From Ginsengibacter sp963792025 (GTDB lineage Bacteria; Bacteroidota; Bacteroidia; Chitinophagales; Chitinophagaceae), in the NCBI GenBank assembly GCA_963792025.1, contig CAWBUS010000014.1:49074-113073 (forward strand): 64,000 nt of DNA. Reading direction: 5' to 3'. Positions 1 through 8,395 of this stretch are shown here, in pieces. Position 1 is the first letter of the stretch, and each line of letters begins with the position of its first letter. Below the pieces are notes generated by a model. It saw nothing but the letters and a program-made list of their open reading frames with translations, had not been told where the DNA came from and did not search any database. A program made the translations under genes and the position numbers.

Positions 1-870
1 GAAAGTCGCCCAGGCAATATGCGGCGTAATGAGACAATTTTTTGCATGAAGCAATGGATTATCAGCAGCAGGTGGTTCAGTGGATAACACATCAAGTCCG
101 GCTCCGGCAATTTGATTATTACTAAGCGCCTGCGCCAGGTCATCTTCATTAATGAGGCCGCCCCTGCTGGTATTGATTAAAAAAGCGGAAGGTTTCATCA
201 TTGTCAATAAGCGCCGGTTTACAAAATATTTATTCTGATCATTGAGTGGGCAGTGTAAGCTTACAATGTCTGCTTCCCTGAAACAGGTTTCTTCATCAAC
301 AAAATGAACCCTGTTCACATGGTCACGCTCAGGATGTTTATGAGAGGCGATCACCTGCATATTAAAAGCGAGAGCAATCGATGCAACTGCTTGTCCTATT
401 TTACCAAGACCCACAATCCCCAAAGTTTTATTTTGTAACTCCATCATCGTTTTTCTTTGGTAGCTAAAATCTTTACAGCGAACCCAATCGTCATCTTTTA
501 CACTTTGCGCATAGTCGGACACGTGAGTAGCCAATTCAAGTATGAGTGCGAAAGTCAGTTGTGCCACGGAGGCACTTCCGTATGCCGGAACATTTGTAAC
601 TATTATGTTACGCCTGGTGGCGGCAACCATGTCAACTATATTATAACCCGTGGCCGTTACACCAATATATTTCAGGTTAGCGGCCTTAGCTATAATGTCG
701 CCCGTGAGTATTGCTTTGTTTGTTAATACAATATCCGCATCTGCGATGCGATCCGCAGTTTCGTCTTTTGCAGAACGGTCGTATATTATAGTTTCTCCTA
801 ACTGCTGTAAGGGCTGCCAGCTCAAATCTCCCGGGTTCAAGGTATAACCATCCAGTACAACTATTTTCAT
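1..870 (-). CDS. D-2-hydroxyacid dehydrogenase, NAD-dependent (3' end outside window)
   Basis: The start codon is the ATG at 868-870 (MKIVVLDGYTLNPGDLSWQP). The frame stays open for 290 codons and runs off the left edge. The protein has the two-domain layout of the D-isomer 2-hydroxyacid dehydrogenases: an N-terminal catalytic part (KYIGVTATGYNIVDM, about residues 70-85), a Rossmann nucleotide-binding part (LGIVGLGKIGQAVA, about 147-160), the catalytic-arginine segment (INTSRGGLINEDDL) and the catalytic-histidine segment (ITPHIAWA) at the very edge. Family members reduce 2-oxoacids, or oxidise D-2-hydroxyacids, with NAD(P)H in the cytoplasm. The GVxATGYN motif is closest to the glycerate/hydroxypyruvate reductase group, but the substrate cannot be fixed from sequence. 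About 25-30 C-terminal residues should be missing. The nearest neighbour on the same strand is the broken DinB-like gene. Confidence 0.93.
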   Translation of the reverse strand, partial: MKIVVLDGYTLNPGDLSWQPLQQLGETIIYDRSAKDETADRIADADIVLTNKAILTGDIIAKAANLKYIGVTATGYNIVDMVAATRRNIIVTNVPAYGSASVAQLTFALILELATHVSDYAQSVKDDDWVRCKDFSYQRKTMMELQNKTLGIVGLGKIGQAVASIALAFNMQVIASHKHPERDHVNRVHFVDEETCFREADIVSLHCPLNDQNKYFVNRRLLTMMKPSAFLINTSRGGLINEDDLAQALSNNQIAGAGLDVLSTEPPAADNPLLHAKNCLITPHIAWATF

Positions 871-890
871 ATTAATGAACGGGTTTATTA

Positions 891-1377
891 TTAATGCAAC
901 TGTTTTTTAAATTTCATAATCTGACGATTATGCCTCAGGATGTGCGCAATCGCGTGTTCCATCATTTGTTCTATATCGTAGTACTGCCCCCATCCCGTCT
1001 TTATCTTTAAAGAATGATCCAATTGTTCCAGTTCGTCGTCGTTAATTTCTTTAAAAACATTTTGCGTATAGTCAAAAACGTTAGTAAGGTCTTGTGTATA
1101 TTCTTTAATCGAAAGGTGAAAAGCTTTTTCCGGTCGCTGAATGTTATCTTCCCTGAGGTTATGAATGCCGGTGGCGTAGCCATAACCCGAATGTACCACA
1201 TGCGATAAAATAGCCTGCAGCGATTTACAATTTTCGTCGTTTGTTTCTGGATCAACATATAATGAGTAAAGCACTATCGGGAATATCTTCAATAACTTTT
1301 ACCAAATCTGAAATTGCCTGTTCATATATATCGGGCAATGCGCCCACCGCTCCTTTTCTGTTCTGTTTAGTCTGCAT
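891..1377 (-). pseudogene. DinB-like four-helix protein gene interrupted by a +1 frameshift
   Basis: An ATG at 1375-1377 opens a frame (MQTKQNRKGAVGALPDIYEQ) that reads 41 codons through DIPDSALLII and stops at 1252-1254. The next frame carries straight on with VDPETNDENCKSLQAILSHV, then GYGYATGIHNL and HAIAHILRHNRQI, ending at 891. Joined, the product is about 160 residues, the usual size of a DinB/DUF664-type bundle, and the C-terminal HxxxHxRQI segment holds the histidines that bind metal in this superfamily. The second frame has no credible start of its own, only an internal TTG, so I read one broken gene rather than two. One extra base near 1255-1265 explains it. These proteins are thiol- or metal-dependent stress enzymes of mostly unknown substrate. 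Whether the break is real or a sequencing error cannot be told here. Confidence 0.7.
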
Positions 1378-1722
1378 TATTTAATTTGTTTGATGAGGCA
1401 TTCGCAGTAAATTAATAATTATACTGCAATATTAAGTTTACTCCCGCGTGAACGAAAATGATAAGTTAGATGTTTTGGTGTTTTGTGTTGTTGCTCTTCC
1501 TTGTTTTTCTTAGGTGTATTGTTCGGTTCTTTGTCTTGCAACCAACTAAACAAAATGTCAAACATACCGGCACAAATTATTTATGTCATTAAAAATAAAC
1601 CCGGAGATATTCGGAGGAATAATTGTACTTTTCATATCGCAAATCTTTTGATCCGGTTCACCTGTTTTTCCATTTCTTTCGTGCCCCCAAAATTATCTTC
1701 TTAATTCTCTTAAACAAAGGTT
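1378..1722. other. intergenic, no gene seen
   Basis: This AT-rich spacer lies between the divergently transcribed DinB-like gene and the molybdenum hydroxylase genes. It should hold both promoters, but I find no clear TAnnTTTG box. The only longer open frame (1483-1704) has low-complexity, unstructured composition and no family resemblance. Confidence 0.5.
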
Positions 1723-2193
1723 ATGATACAACTAACGGTTAATGAAAAGAAATACGAAGTGGACGTGTCGCCGCAGATGCCACTTCTATGGGTGATCAGG
1801 GACGTACTAGGTTTAACGGGTACAAAGTATGGCTGTGGTATATCCCAATGCGGTGCCTGCACCATCCATGTAAATGGCAAAGCAGTGAGATCATGCGTGA
1901 CGCCCATAGCCGCAGCCGTTGATAAAAATATCACTACCATTGAAGGGCTTTCGCCCGATGACACTCATCCACTGCAACTTGCCTGGTTAGAAGCTGATGT
2001 TCCACAATGCGGTTACTGCCAGTCTGGACAAATCATGTCTGCGGCGGTACTATTAAAAACAAATGCAAATCCTACTGATAAAGATATTGACGCAGCGATG
2101 TCAGGAAACATCTGCAGGTGTGGTACTTATCCACGAATAAGAAAAGCAATTCATATAGCAGCAGGTTTACAAAAAGAAGGAGGTGTAAAATGA
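1723..2193 (+). CDS. (2Fe-2S)-binding small subunit of a molybdenum hydroxylase (IorA-like)
   Basis: This 156-residue protein carries the electron-transfer subunit of a xanthine-dehydrogenase-family enzyme. The N-terminal plant-type ferredoxin domain holds the first cluster with C-x4-C-x2-C spacing (YGCGISQCGACTIHVNG, about residues 36-52) and a further Cys in VRSCVTP. The C-terminal helical domain holds the second cluster (QCGYCQSGQ and NICRCGTYPRIR). There is no signal peptide; family members usually cross the membrane as a complex with a Tat-targeted large subunit. Its stop overlaps the start of the large-subunit gene (ATGA at 2190-2193), so the two should be translationally coupled. No FAD-subunit gene is adjacent. 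This matches the two-subunit isoquinoline 1-oxidoreductase/aldehyde oxidase type that passes electrons to a cytochrome. The substrate is unknown. Confidence 0.93.
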   Translation: MIQLTVNEKKYEVDVSPQMPLLWVIRDVLGLTGTKYGCGISQCGACTIHVNGKAVRSCVTPIAAAVDKNITTIEGLSPDDTHPLQLAWLEADVPQCGYCQSGQIMSAAVLLKTNANPTDKDIDAAMSGNICRCGTYPRIRKAIHIAAGLQKEGGVK

Positions 2194-4341
2194 AAAATAC
2201 AAACACGATCAGCCGCCGCAATTTTATGAGAACAACCGGTAGCCTCGGCGGAGGGCTTATTATATCGTTTATGATACCTGCTATTGCAGGCAGCAGGCTG
2301 AAGTCAGTTTTGGGGAAACCCGGGGGAGACGATGCCGGATTTATCCCCAATGCTTTTTTAAGGATAGGATCGGATAATAGTGTAAAGGTGATCCTGGCTC
2401 ACGTGGAAATGGGGCAAGGTATCTGGACCACATTAACGATGCTGATAGCCGAAGAACTGGACGCCGACTGGAAGAATATTACGATAGAACATGCACCGGC
2501 AGGTAACGTTTACGCACACACGGCGTGGGGCATGCAGTTAACCGGGGGATCCTCAACTACGTGGTCAGAATTTGACCGTTACCGTAAAGCCGGGGCAACT
2601 GCCAGAATATTGCTGGTTCAAGGCTGCTGCCAGTAAATGGGGTGTACCTGTAGATCAATGCAAAACTGAAAATGGTATTGTTTCTTCCGGTAATAATAAA
2701 TTAAGTTATGGCGAACTTGCCGACGCTGCTGCTGCTTTAGTACCTCCAACAGACATACCCCTCCGCACGAAGGAACAATGGAAGTATATTGGCAAAAGCA
2801 TGAAAAGACTGGATGCCCCTGTAAAAGTGAATGGCAAGGCAACGTTTGGGATAGACGTGCAGTTTGAGGGCTTGCTGATGGCAGTGGTGGCGCATCCGCC
2901 GGTGTTCGGTGGTAAAGTAAAATCGTTTGATGACAGCAAAGCCAAACTGGTTAAAGGTGTGGTGCAGGTAGTTGAAATACCAACCGGTGTAGCGGTTTTG
3001 GCCGATAATTTCTGGAATGCCCAACAAGGCAAAAAGGCTTTAGTTGTTCAATGGGATTTGGGCAGCAACGTAAATGTTGACAGTATTGCCCAGTTAGCCG
3101 AATTTAAAAACCTGGCTGATTCAGAAGGGAAGTCGGTGGTTACTTCCGGTGACGTTGCTGCAGGCATGAAGCAGGCATCAAAAATTATTGAAGCCGAATA
3201 TACCTTTCCGTACCTGGCACATGCAACGATGGAGCCGCTTAACTGCACCATCAAAGTTTCCGGCGATACTTGTGATATCTGGACGGGCACCCAGGCTCCT
3301 GGATTTGAACAGGCGGCAGCGGCAAAAATATTGGGACTAAAGCCAGATAACGTTAAAGTACACACGATGTTTTTGGGCGGAGGCTTTGGCAGAAGGGGAA
3401 ACCCAAACACTGACTATGTAAGCGAAGCTGCCACTATTGCGAAAGCTTCCGGTAAGGCCATAAAAATGATATGGACCAGGGAAGATGATACACAGGCAGG
3501 GTACTACAGGCCATCTTTTCTTCACCGGGCTAAGGTTGGTGTGGATGCAAATGGTATGCCATTGGCATTTCATAACATATCTGTGGGTCAAACCATTGTA
3601 ATGGATAATGGCGGTGCCTCCACGGAAGGTATTTCAGACTCACCGTATTTAAGTGCGATACCTAATTATTATGTAGGGCTGCATTCTCCCGATTCAAATA
3701 TCCCGGTATTATATTTCAGGTCAGTAGGGAACTCACATACTGCCTTTGTGATGGAAACACTCGTGGATGAACTGGCGCATAATGCAGGCAAAGATCCGGT
3801 AGAATACCGGAGAATGTTGCTGAATGGTAAAGAAAGAAATTTGGGAGTGCTAAATACAGTGGCCGAAAAAGCAGGTTGGGGCAAACCCCTTCCTTCAGGG
3901 CATTATCGCGGGGTAGCGGTACATGAAAGTTTCGGCAGCTTCGCAGGTGAAGTGGCTGAAATATCACTCGATGAAAATGGATTTGTTAAGGTACACAAGG
4001 TTACAGTTGCCATTGATTGTGGCTTAGCTGTAAACCCTGATGGAGTGAAAGCTCAGATGGAAAGTTGCATCAACTTCGGATTATCGGCAGCTTTGTATGG
4101 CGCCATTACTTACAAAAATGGTGTGGTGCAGGAACTGAACTTTAATAAGTATCGCCTGCTTCGGCTAAATGAGTCACCTGCTCAAATTGACGTACATATT
4201 GTAGATAGTGGAGAAAAAATGGGCGGCATCGGCGAACCTGGAATGCCTCCGATAGCGCCTGCTGTTGCCAATGCGGTATTCGCGGCCAGCGGCAAACGAA
4301 TAAGACAATTGCCTTTTGGTAAGGTTAATTTTAAGGCATAG
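2190..4341 (+). pseudogene. molybdopterin-binding large subunit (IorB-like), frameshifted at about 2620
   Basis: From ATG 2190 the first frame gives a Tat-type leader (twin arginine in SRRNFMRTTG, hydrophobic core LGGGLIISFMIPA), the start of the molybdopterin domain (HVEMGQGIWTTLTMLIAEEL) and GGSSTTWSEFDRYRKAG. It then reads LLVQGCCQ and stops at 2636. The +2 frame continues at the same point as KAAASKWGVPVDQC and runs to 4341, through the Moco-binding GGGFGRRG segment and the C-terminal GIGEPGMPP that carries the catalytic glutamate. Joined, it is about 716 residues, normal for the family. Removing one A from CAAGGC near 2622 restores LLVQAAASKWG. An internal ATG at 2572 would start a 589-residue protein lacking the leader and part of the domain. 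The enzyme would hydroxylate an N-heterocycle or aldehyde in the periplasm together with the preceding subunit. Confidence 0.88.
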
Positions 4342-4524
4342 CAGGATTCAGTGATATTTAACGATTATTTTCTCCTGCTGTTCGTCTATATGTAACATTG
4401 GAACTCTATTTTGCGAATCAATTGCCGGGTTAGTTGGTAAACTATTTTCGTGTATCCGATAGCGATAGTTACGAGTTTTATTCCCGGTTTAATGATAGTT
4501 ATTAATAAATCAGATTCATAATAA

Positions 4525-5088
4525 ATGATTAAGAAATTCCCCATCCTTTTACATCGTTTTACATTCATTGGATTATTTTTTTACGCAGCGGCAGTATTGG
4601 CAACTTTAGATGCAGAAGCGCAAAGCGATACCTCGTCTGTCTCAATTCAGCAAATACTGGATGCGCATAATGCTTACCGCAGTGAAGTGGGCGTTCCGGC
4701 GCTTGCGTGGTCGAATGACCTTGCAGCGTATGCGCAAGCCTGGGCAAATGAATTGGCTACCAACAGAAATTGCAACATGCAACACCGGCCCAACGATGAA
4801 AATGATCCATGGAACCAGAAATATGGTGAAAATATTTATTGGGGTGGCGGCACTAACTGGACGCCGACTGCATTAGATGCGGTAGCAGATTGGGGCAACG
4901 AAAAAAATAATTTTGATAGCAACACGAAAGAATGTAATGAGGGAGGTACATGTGGTCACTATACACAAATGGTATGGAAGAACACCACAACGGTCGGATG
5001 CGGGGTGGCCAAATGCCCCGATGGTAATGTAATTGTAGTCTGCAATTACGACCCGGCAGGTAATGTTATAGGAGAAAAGCCATATTAG
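4525..5088 (+). CDS. secreted CAP-domain (SCP/PR-1-like) protein
   Basis: The 187-residue product has a signal peptide (hydrophobic FTFIGLFFYAAAVLATL, cleavage probably after AEAQ, about residue 33) followed by one CAP domain filling the rest. Family marks are visible in order: ILDAHNAYRSEVGVPALAW, YGENIYWG, GHYTQMVWKNTTTVGCG and CNYDPAGN. The two His and two Glu that line the CAP cleft appear to be present (H in DAHN, E in GENI, E in the NTKE region, H in GHYTQ). Six or more cysteines suggest disulfides, consistent with export. Bacterial CAP proteins are extracellular and mostly of unknown function. It lies 184 bases after the hydroxylase gene, and the first copy of the repeated RNA element follows it. 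Confidence 0.92.
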   Translation: MIKKFPILLHRFTFIGLFFYAAAVLATLDAEAQSDTSSVSIQQILDAHNAYRSEVGVPALAWSNDLAAYAQAWANELATNRNCNMQHRPNDENDPWNQKYGENIYWGGGTNWTPTALDAVADWGNEKNNFDSNTKECNEGGTCGHYTQMVWKNTTTVGCGVAKCPDGNVIVVCNYDPAGNVIGEKPY

Positions 5089-5200
5089 CTTGATTGCGTC
5101 TTGAGGCGAAAGAAAATATTCGTAGTTTCCGACTGGCCTTGTCGTACTAATACTAATATGACCGTAATTTCAGTACAGGCATAATCAGGCAGTAATGCTC

Positions 5201-5231
5201 TTGTGGTATGAGTGAAGCCGGTATATCTTTG
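5201..5231 (+). promoter_or_regulatory. promoter of RNA element copy A
   Basis: TTG at 5201-5203 and TATCTTTG at 5224-5231 fit the Bacteroidetes -33/-7 consensus (TTTG and TAnnTTTG) with 20 bases between. The expected start of transcription, about 5236, coincides with the first base of the conserved 5' helix arm. The upstream block ACCGTAATTTCAG (from 5161) is also shared with copies B and C. Confidence 0.6.
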
Positions 5232-5235
5232 TACC

Positions 5236-5480
5236 AGAAGTTGATTGATGTTTAAGAGCATTAATCAAAAAATCCAAATCCTTCGAAAAGAACCTTATCC
5301 AAATATCCAATAGAAAAATTATTAAAATCTGATATCAGTCAACTTCTTCTTTTTTTTATCCGATACCTGAGATTACCAATAACTCAAAGAAAACATCCAA
5401 TACGAATCCCAATATCCTGGCGAAAATGCCGACCCCTGGAATTTTAAATTATTAAGCCCGCAGTAATGTGGGTTTTTTTA
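5236..5480 (+). ncRNA. candidate structured RNA, copy A (diverged copy)
   Basis: This is the oldest-looking of three copies of one intergenic element. The 5' arm AGAAGTTGATTGAT (5236-5249) pairs with ATCAGTCAACTTCT (5334-5347). One A-to-G change relative to the other copies only turns an A-U pair into a G-U pair, so the helix is kept while surrounding sequence has drifted widely. It contains eight ATCC motifs, most as TATCCAA or AATCCAA, and a small hairpin (TGGC/GCCG near 5420-5432) just before the conserved ACCCCTGGAATT. It ends in a terminator hairpin whose bases differ from those in B and C but which still pairs. There is no open frame of note. I know no Rfam family it matches. GH97 starts 238 bases downstream. 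Confidence 0.6.
5454..5480 (+). terminator. intrinsic terminator of RNA copy A
   Basis: CCCGCA (5457-5462) pairs with TGTGGG (5467-5472), one pair being G-U, around a GTAA loop, followed by seven T. Confidence 0.7.
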
Positions 5481-5717
5481 TTTATTTAGTTTACCGACTA
5501 CGGGCGTGACATTTCGTAGCCTCCTCTAAAAAGTAAATCCACCGTTAAAGTATGTAATCATATCTGTTTTCCGCCGGGGACTTACAATGACGTAAACTTA
5601 AAATAATATACACCTGGTAAACAACGAAATGATTACGACATTTGCGATTAGCTGGAAATATGCCTTTTGCCTGTTGGCAGTTTTTTTAGAATAAATTGAG
5701 TATAAAATTTTATTGCT

Positions 5718-7697
5718 ATGATAAGGAAGAAAATAGTTACGACTGTTATTTTATTGAGCTGCTTCCCTTTTCTTTTTGCCCAAAAGAAGGTAACGGTTTT
5801 TTCGCCGGACAAACAAATCACTTTTGTCTTCAACATTACTTCCGGCCATCCTGAATATGCGGTGACCTATAAAAATAAAAAGCTTGTTGAACACAGCACG
5901 CTGGGGCTAACTTTTGAAGGAGATGATTTTTTTGGCAATGATATCAAAACCGGACATATTACCATAACGGATGGCATAGACGATTATGAATTGCCTGAAG
6001 GAAAAACAAGCAAAGTGCATGACACTTATAAAGAAGCGCTCATTCCCATGAAGGAACAGAATGGAAAAGAGCGTCTGGTTAACTTACGGGTAAGGATATT
6101 CGATGATGGCGTGGCATTTCGTTATGAACTGCCGGAACAAAAAGATTGGCACAATTATACACTTACTGATGAAAATACCAACTTTAATCTTGCAGGAAAT
6201 CCAACAGCCAGGGTAGCTTTTCTTGAAAACTTTACGACGTCTCACGAGCATCTGTATAATGTTATACCATTGAAAGATATTGCCAATGACACACTCATGG
6301 ATATGCCAGCGCTTTTCGAATTTCCCGGTAAAACATATATGGCCATAACAGAGGCAAACCTTTTGGATTATGCGGGCATGTCGCTCATAAAACGAAATGG
6401 AATTCTTACCAGCCAACTAAGCCCGTTACCCGGTCAGAATGCAATTAAAGTGAAGGCTGATCTTCCTCATCACACACCATGGCGGGTAATGATGATTAGC
6501 GACAGGGTAGGTGCATTGATCGAATCGAACATTCTTACCGACCTTGCGGAACCACGCAAAATAAAAGATTTGTCGTGGCTGAAGCCGGGTAAAGCAACTT
6601 TTCATTGGTGGAATGGTGATAGCTCTCCCGATACAACCTGGGAACCTGGCGAAAATTTCGACTTTGAAAAATATTATATCGATTTCTGTGCAAGAAATGG
6701 AATTGAATACCATACAGTAATTGGTTACCGGCAGGTAGCGTGGTACCAAAATGATGGTGATCAATATGCACCCGGTCCTCATACCGATGTTACGAAACCA
6801 AGACCCGGACTGGATATACAAGCCTTAAGCGATTATGCAAGAAGTAAAGGAGTCCGCCTGCGTTTCTGGGTTCACTGGCAGGCGCTGTATCCCAAACTCG
6901 ACAGTGCATTTGCCTTGTACGAGAAATGGGGTATCGAGGGAATGATGGTTGACTTTTTAGATAGGGATGATCAGGAGATGGTGAAGATACAGGAAGAGAT
7001 TTTGCAGAAGGCTGCAGCGCATCATTTGGAAATAGAATTTCATGGTGCATATAAACCCACGGGCTTAAGCCGCACGTATCCCAATGAATCAACCCGTGAG
7101 GGCACACTAAATTATGAGAATGATAAATGGGGAAATCTCATAACCCCGGATGACGATATAAATATTCCTTTCACGCGGGGCTTGGCAGGATGTACGGATT
7201 ATCATCTTGGTGGCTTCCGGGCAATGCCACAGGCTACGTTTAAAGTGCAGGCAACGCGTCCGCACGTATTGGGTACCCGTTGCCACATGCTGGCTATGTA
7301 TTTGGTTTTGGAAAATCACATGTCAATGATCTGCGATGAACCCCAGGCGTATGAAGGGCAGGATGGATTTGATTTTCTCCGCGAAGTGCCTACGGTATGG
7401 GACCAAACCGTAGTGCCTGGCGCCGAGGTGGGCCAATGGGTTAGTATTGCAAGAAGAAAAGGTACAGATTGGTATGTAGGCGCTATTAACAACAGCACTC
7501 CAAGAACAGTTACTATTCCGCTTGGTTTTTTAGGTGCCGGTAATTATGAGGCGGAAATTTATAAGGATGCAACTGATGCGGTAAACAATCCTAACCGGCT
7601 TGCTAAGGAAAAAAAGGAAGTGAATGCAGCGGGAACACTGGAACTTAACCTGCCAAATGGCGGTGGTGAGGTAGTAAGATTGCGGGTAAATAAATAA
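5718..7697 (+). CDS. glycoside hydrolase family 97, secreted
   Basis: The 659-residue protein starts with a signal peptide (MIRKKIVTTVILLSCFPFLF, cleavage near AQKK). It then has the three GH97 parts: N-terminal beta-sandwich (about 25-280), catalytic TIM barrel (about 290-560) and C-terminal beta domain. Barrel marks are TFHWWNGD, RLRFWVHWQ, GMMVDFLDRDDQEMV, EIEFHGAYKPTG and RTYPNESTREG. Family knowledge: SusB-type members invert using Glu bases, whereas the retaining branch uses an Asp nucleophile at the end of this VDF strand. D412 here sits where that Asp is expected, so I favour the retaining, alpha-galactosidase-like branch, by inference only. GH97 enzymes act in the periplasm or at the surface on oligosaccharides and use calcium. 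No SusC/SusD genes adjoin it; RNA copies A and B flank it. Confidence 0.93.
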   Translation: MIRKKIVTTVILLSCFPFLFAQKKVTVFSPDKQITFVFNITSGHPEYAVTYKNKKLVEHSTLGLTFEGDDFFGNDIKTGHITITDGIDDYELPEGKTSKVHDTYKEALIPMKEQNGKERLVNLRVRIFDDGVAFRYELPEQKDWHNYTLTDENTNFNLAGNPTARVAFLENFTTSHEHLYNVIPLKDIANDTLMDMPALFEFPGKTYMAITEANLLDYAGMSLIKRNGILTSQLSPLPGQNAIKVKADLPHHTPWRVMMISDRVGALIESNILTDLAEPRKIKDLSWLKPGKATFHWWNGDSSPDTTWEPGENFDFEKYYIDFCARNGIEYHTVIGYRQVAWYQNDGDQYAPGPHTDVTKPRPGLDIQALSDYARSKGVRLRFWVHWQALYPKLDSAFALYEKWGIEGMMVDFLDRDDQEMVKIQEEILQKAAAHHLEIEFHGAYKPTGLSRTYPNESTREGTLNYENDKWGNLITPDDDINIPFTRGLAGCTDYHLGGFRAMPQATFKVQATRPHVLGTRCHMLAMYLVLENHMSMICDEPQAYEGQDGFDFLREVPTVWDQTVVPGAEVGQWVSIARRKGTDWYVGAINNSTPRTVTIPLGFLGAGNYEAEIYKDATDAVNNPNRLAKEKKEVNAAGTLELNLPNGGGEVVRLRVNK

Positions 7698-7762
7698 TCC
7701 TGTTCGTAGATTTACCATCATCACCGTAATTTCAGCAGATCAATAATTAAGCGGTACTGCTC

Positions 7763-7792
7763 TTGCGCAGGGCTACACGGTTTATATCTTTG
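7763..7792 (+). promoter_or_regulatory. promoter of RNA element copy B
   Basis: TTG at 7763-7765, 19 bases, then TATCTTTG at 7785-7792. The predicted transcription start is near 7797, the first base of the 5' helix arm. Confidence 0.62.
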
Positions 7793-7796
7793 TACC

Positions 7797-8056
7797 AGAA
7801 GTTGATTGATGTTCAACAAACATTAATCAAAAGATCCAAATCCATTGAAAAGAGCCCGTTTTTACCGAATCCATGAAAACCAAATAATCCGATATCAATC
7901 AACTTCTTTTTTTTCTTTATCCAATACCTGTAAGAAACTAATAAAGTATCCAAAGAAAACCAGCCAGTAAAATGGCCATCCAATTTATCCTGTAAAAAAT
8001 TTACCCCTGGAATTAAAATTATTCCTGAGAGCCCTGCAAAAAGCAGGGTTTTTTTT
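7797..8056 (+). ncRNA. candidate structured RNA, copy B
   Basis: The 5' end AGAAGTTGATTGAT (7797-7810) is perfectly complementary to ATCAATCAACTTCT (7894-7907). With two G-U pairs the helix extends to 17 base pairs and closes a roughly 80-nt domain. Downstream hairpins are GCCA/TGGC (near 7964-7977) and GTAAA/TTTAC (near 7991-8003), then the conserved ACCCCTGGAATT and a terminator. Eight ATCC motifs are spread along about 210 bases, mostly predicted unpaired. An open frame on the opposite strand through this region is a by-product of composition. The role is unknown. A reiterated single-stranded motif in a multicopy RNA suggests a sponge for an RNA-binding protein or for another RNA. Confidence 0.65.
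8032..8056 (+). terminator. intrinsic terminator of RNA copy B
   Basis: CCCTGC (8032-8037), loop AAAAA, GCAGGG (8043-8048), then eight T. Confidence 0.85.
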
Positions 8057-8395
8057 GTAGCATCCCGGACATTTAAAGCAGGGTATATCGCATTGATCGG
8101 TTTGTTTTTATTAGGATCCATCTTATTTGCCTAGACGCACAACATCTTTTTGCAATGTGTTTCCTTATTCGGCCAATCAGTAAGTTGCAGCAGGACTCCT
8201 TAACGAAATTGATCACGACACATCTTTAAAAGTATTTTTTTCTTGCTGCATCCGGTAGCAAATAATATCGTTTAGCCGATTCCGTTAGGATGACCATGTA
8301 AAATAATTTTAACAGGAAATTAAGGTAGCATCGGAATTTGAGGCATCAAATAATTCTTATTATTTTTACTTTTACTCCCCCATTAAATTTATGCT
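8057..8395. other. intergenic, no gene seen
   Basis: These 339 bases separate RNA copy B from the T9SS-sorted protein gene. A short stretch near 8190-8225 (AACGAAATTGATCACGACACA) resembles one upstream of GH97 near 5625 (AACGAAATGATTACGACAT), so the homology between the A and B copies may reach beyond the RNA itself. No clear TAnnTTTG box was found. Confidence 0.4.

Larger units (their letters stand above)
7702..8056 (+). repeat. direct repeat unit B (matches 9134-9485)
   Basis: From GTTCGTAGATTTACC through the terminator, this 355-base block is almost base-for-base identical to 9134-9485; differences are a handful of substitutions and T- or A-run lengths. It includes about 80 bases upstream of the RNA start, so promoter and upstream region were duplicated together with the transcribed part. 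The two copies bracket the single gene at 8396-9064. Confidence 0.9.

Noticed and set aside
1483..1704. 73-codon frame in the first intergenic region
   Set aside because: Cys/Phe-rich biased composition, no usable start context, no resemblance to known proteins.
2570..2640. programmed +1 frameshifting in the hydroxylase gene
   Set aside because: No slippery stop-codon context or stimulating structure was seen, and similar single-base excesses occur in unrelated genes, so an error or mutation is simpler.
5236..8056. RNA copies as a CsrA-binding sponge
   Set aside because: The repeated motif on the transcribed strand is AUCC, not GGA; GGAT appears only on the opposite strand, where no promoter or terminator supports transcription.
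7813..8121. 102-codon minus-strand frame over RNA copy B
   Set aside because: It reads through the terminator and long-range helix of the RNA on the opposite strand; composition is that of the repeat, not of a protein.
8000..8126. plus-strand stretch ending in a membrane-helix-like peptide (IALIGLFLLGSILFA)
   Set aside because: No start codon, it reads through the terminator T-run, and the matching position in copy C has no such frame.
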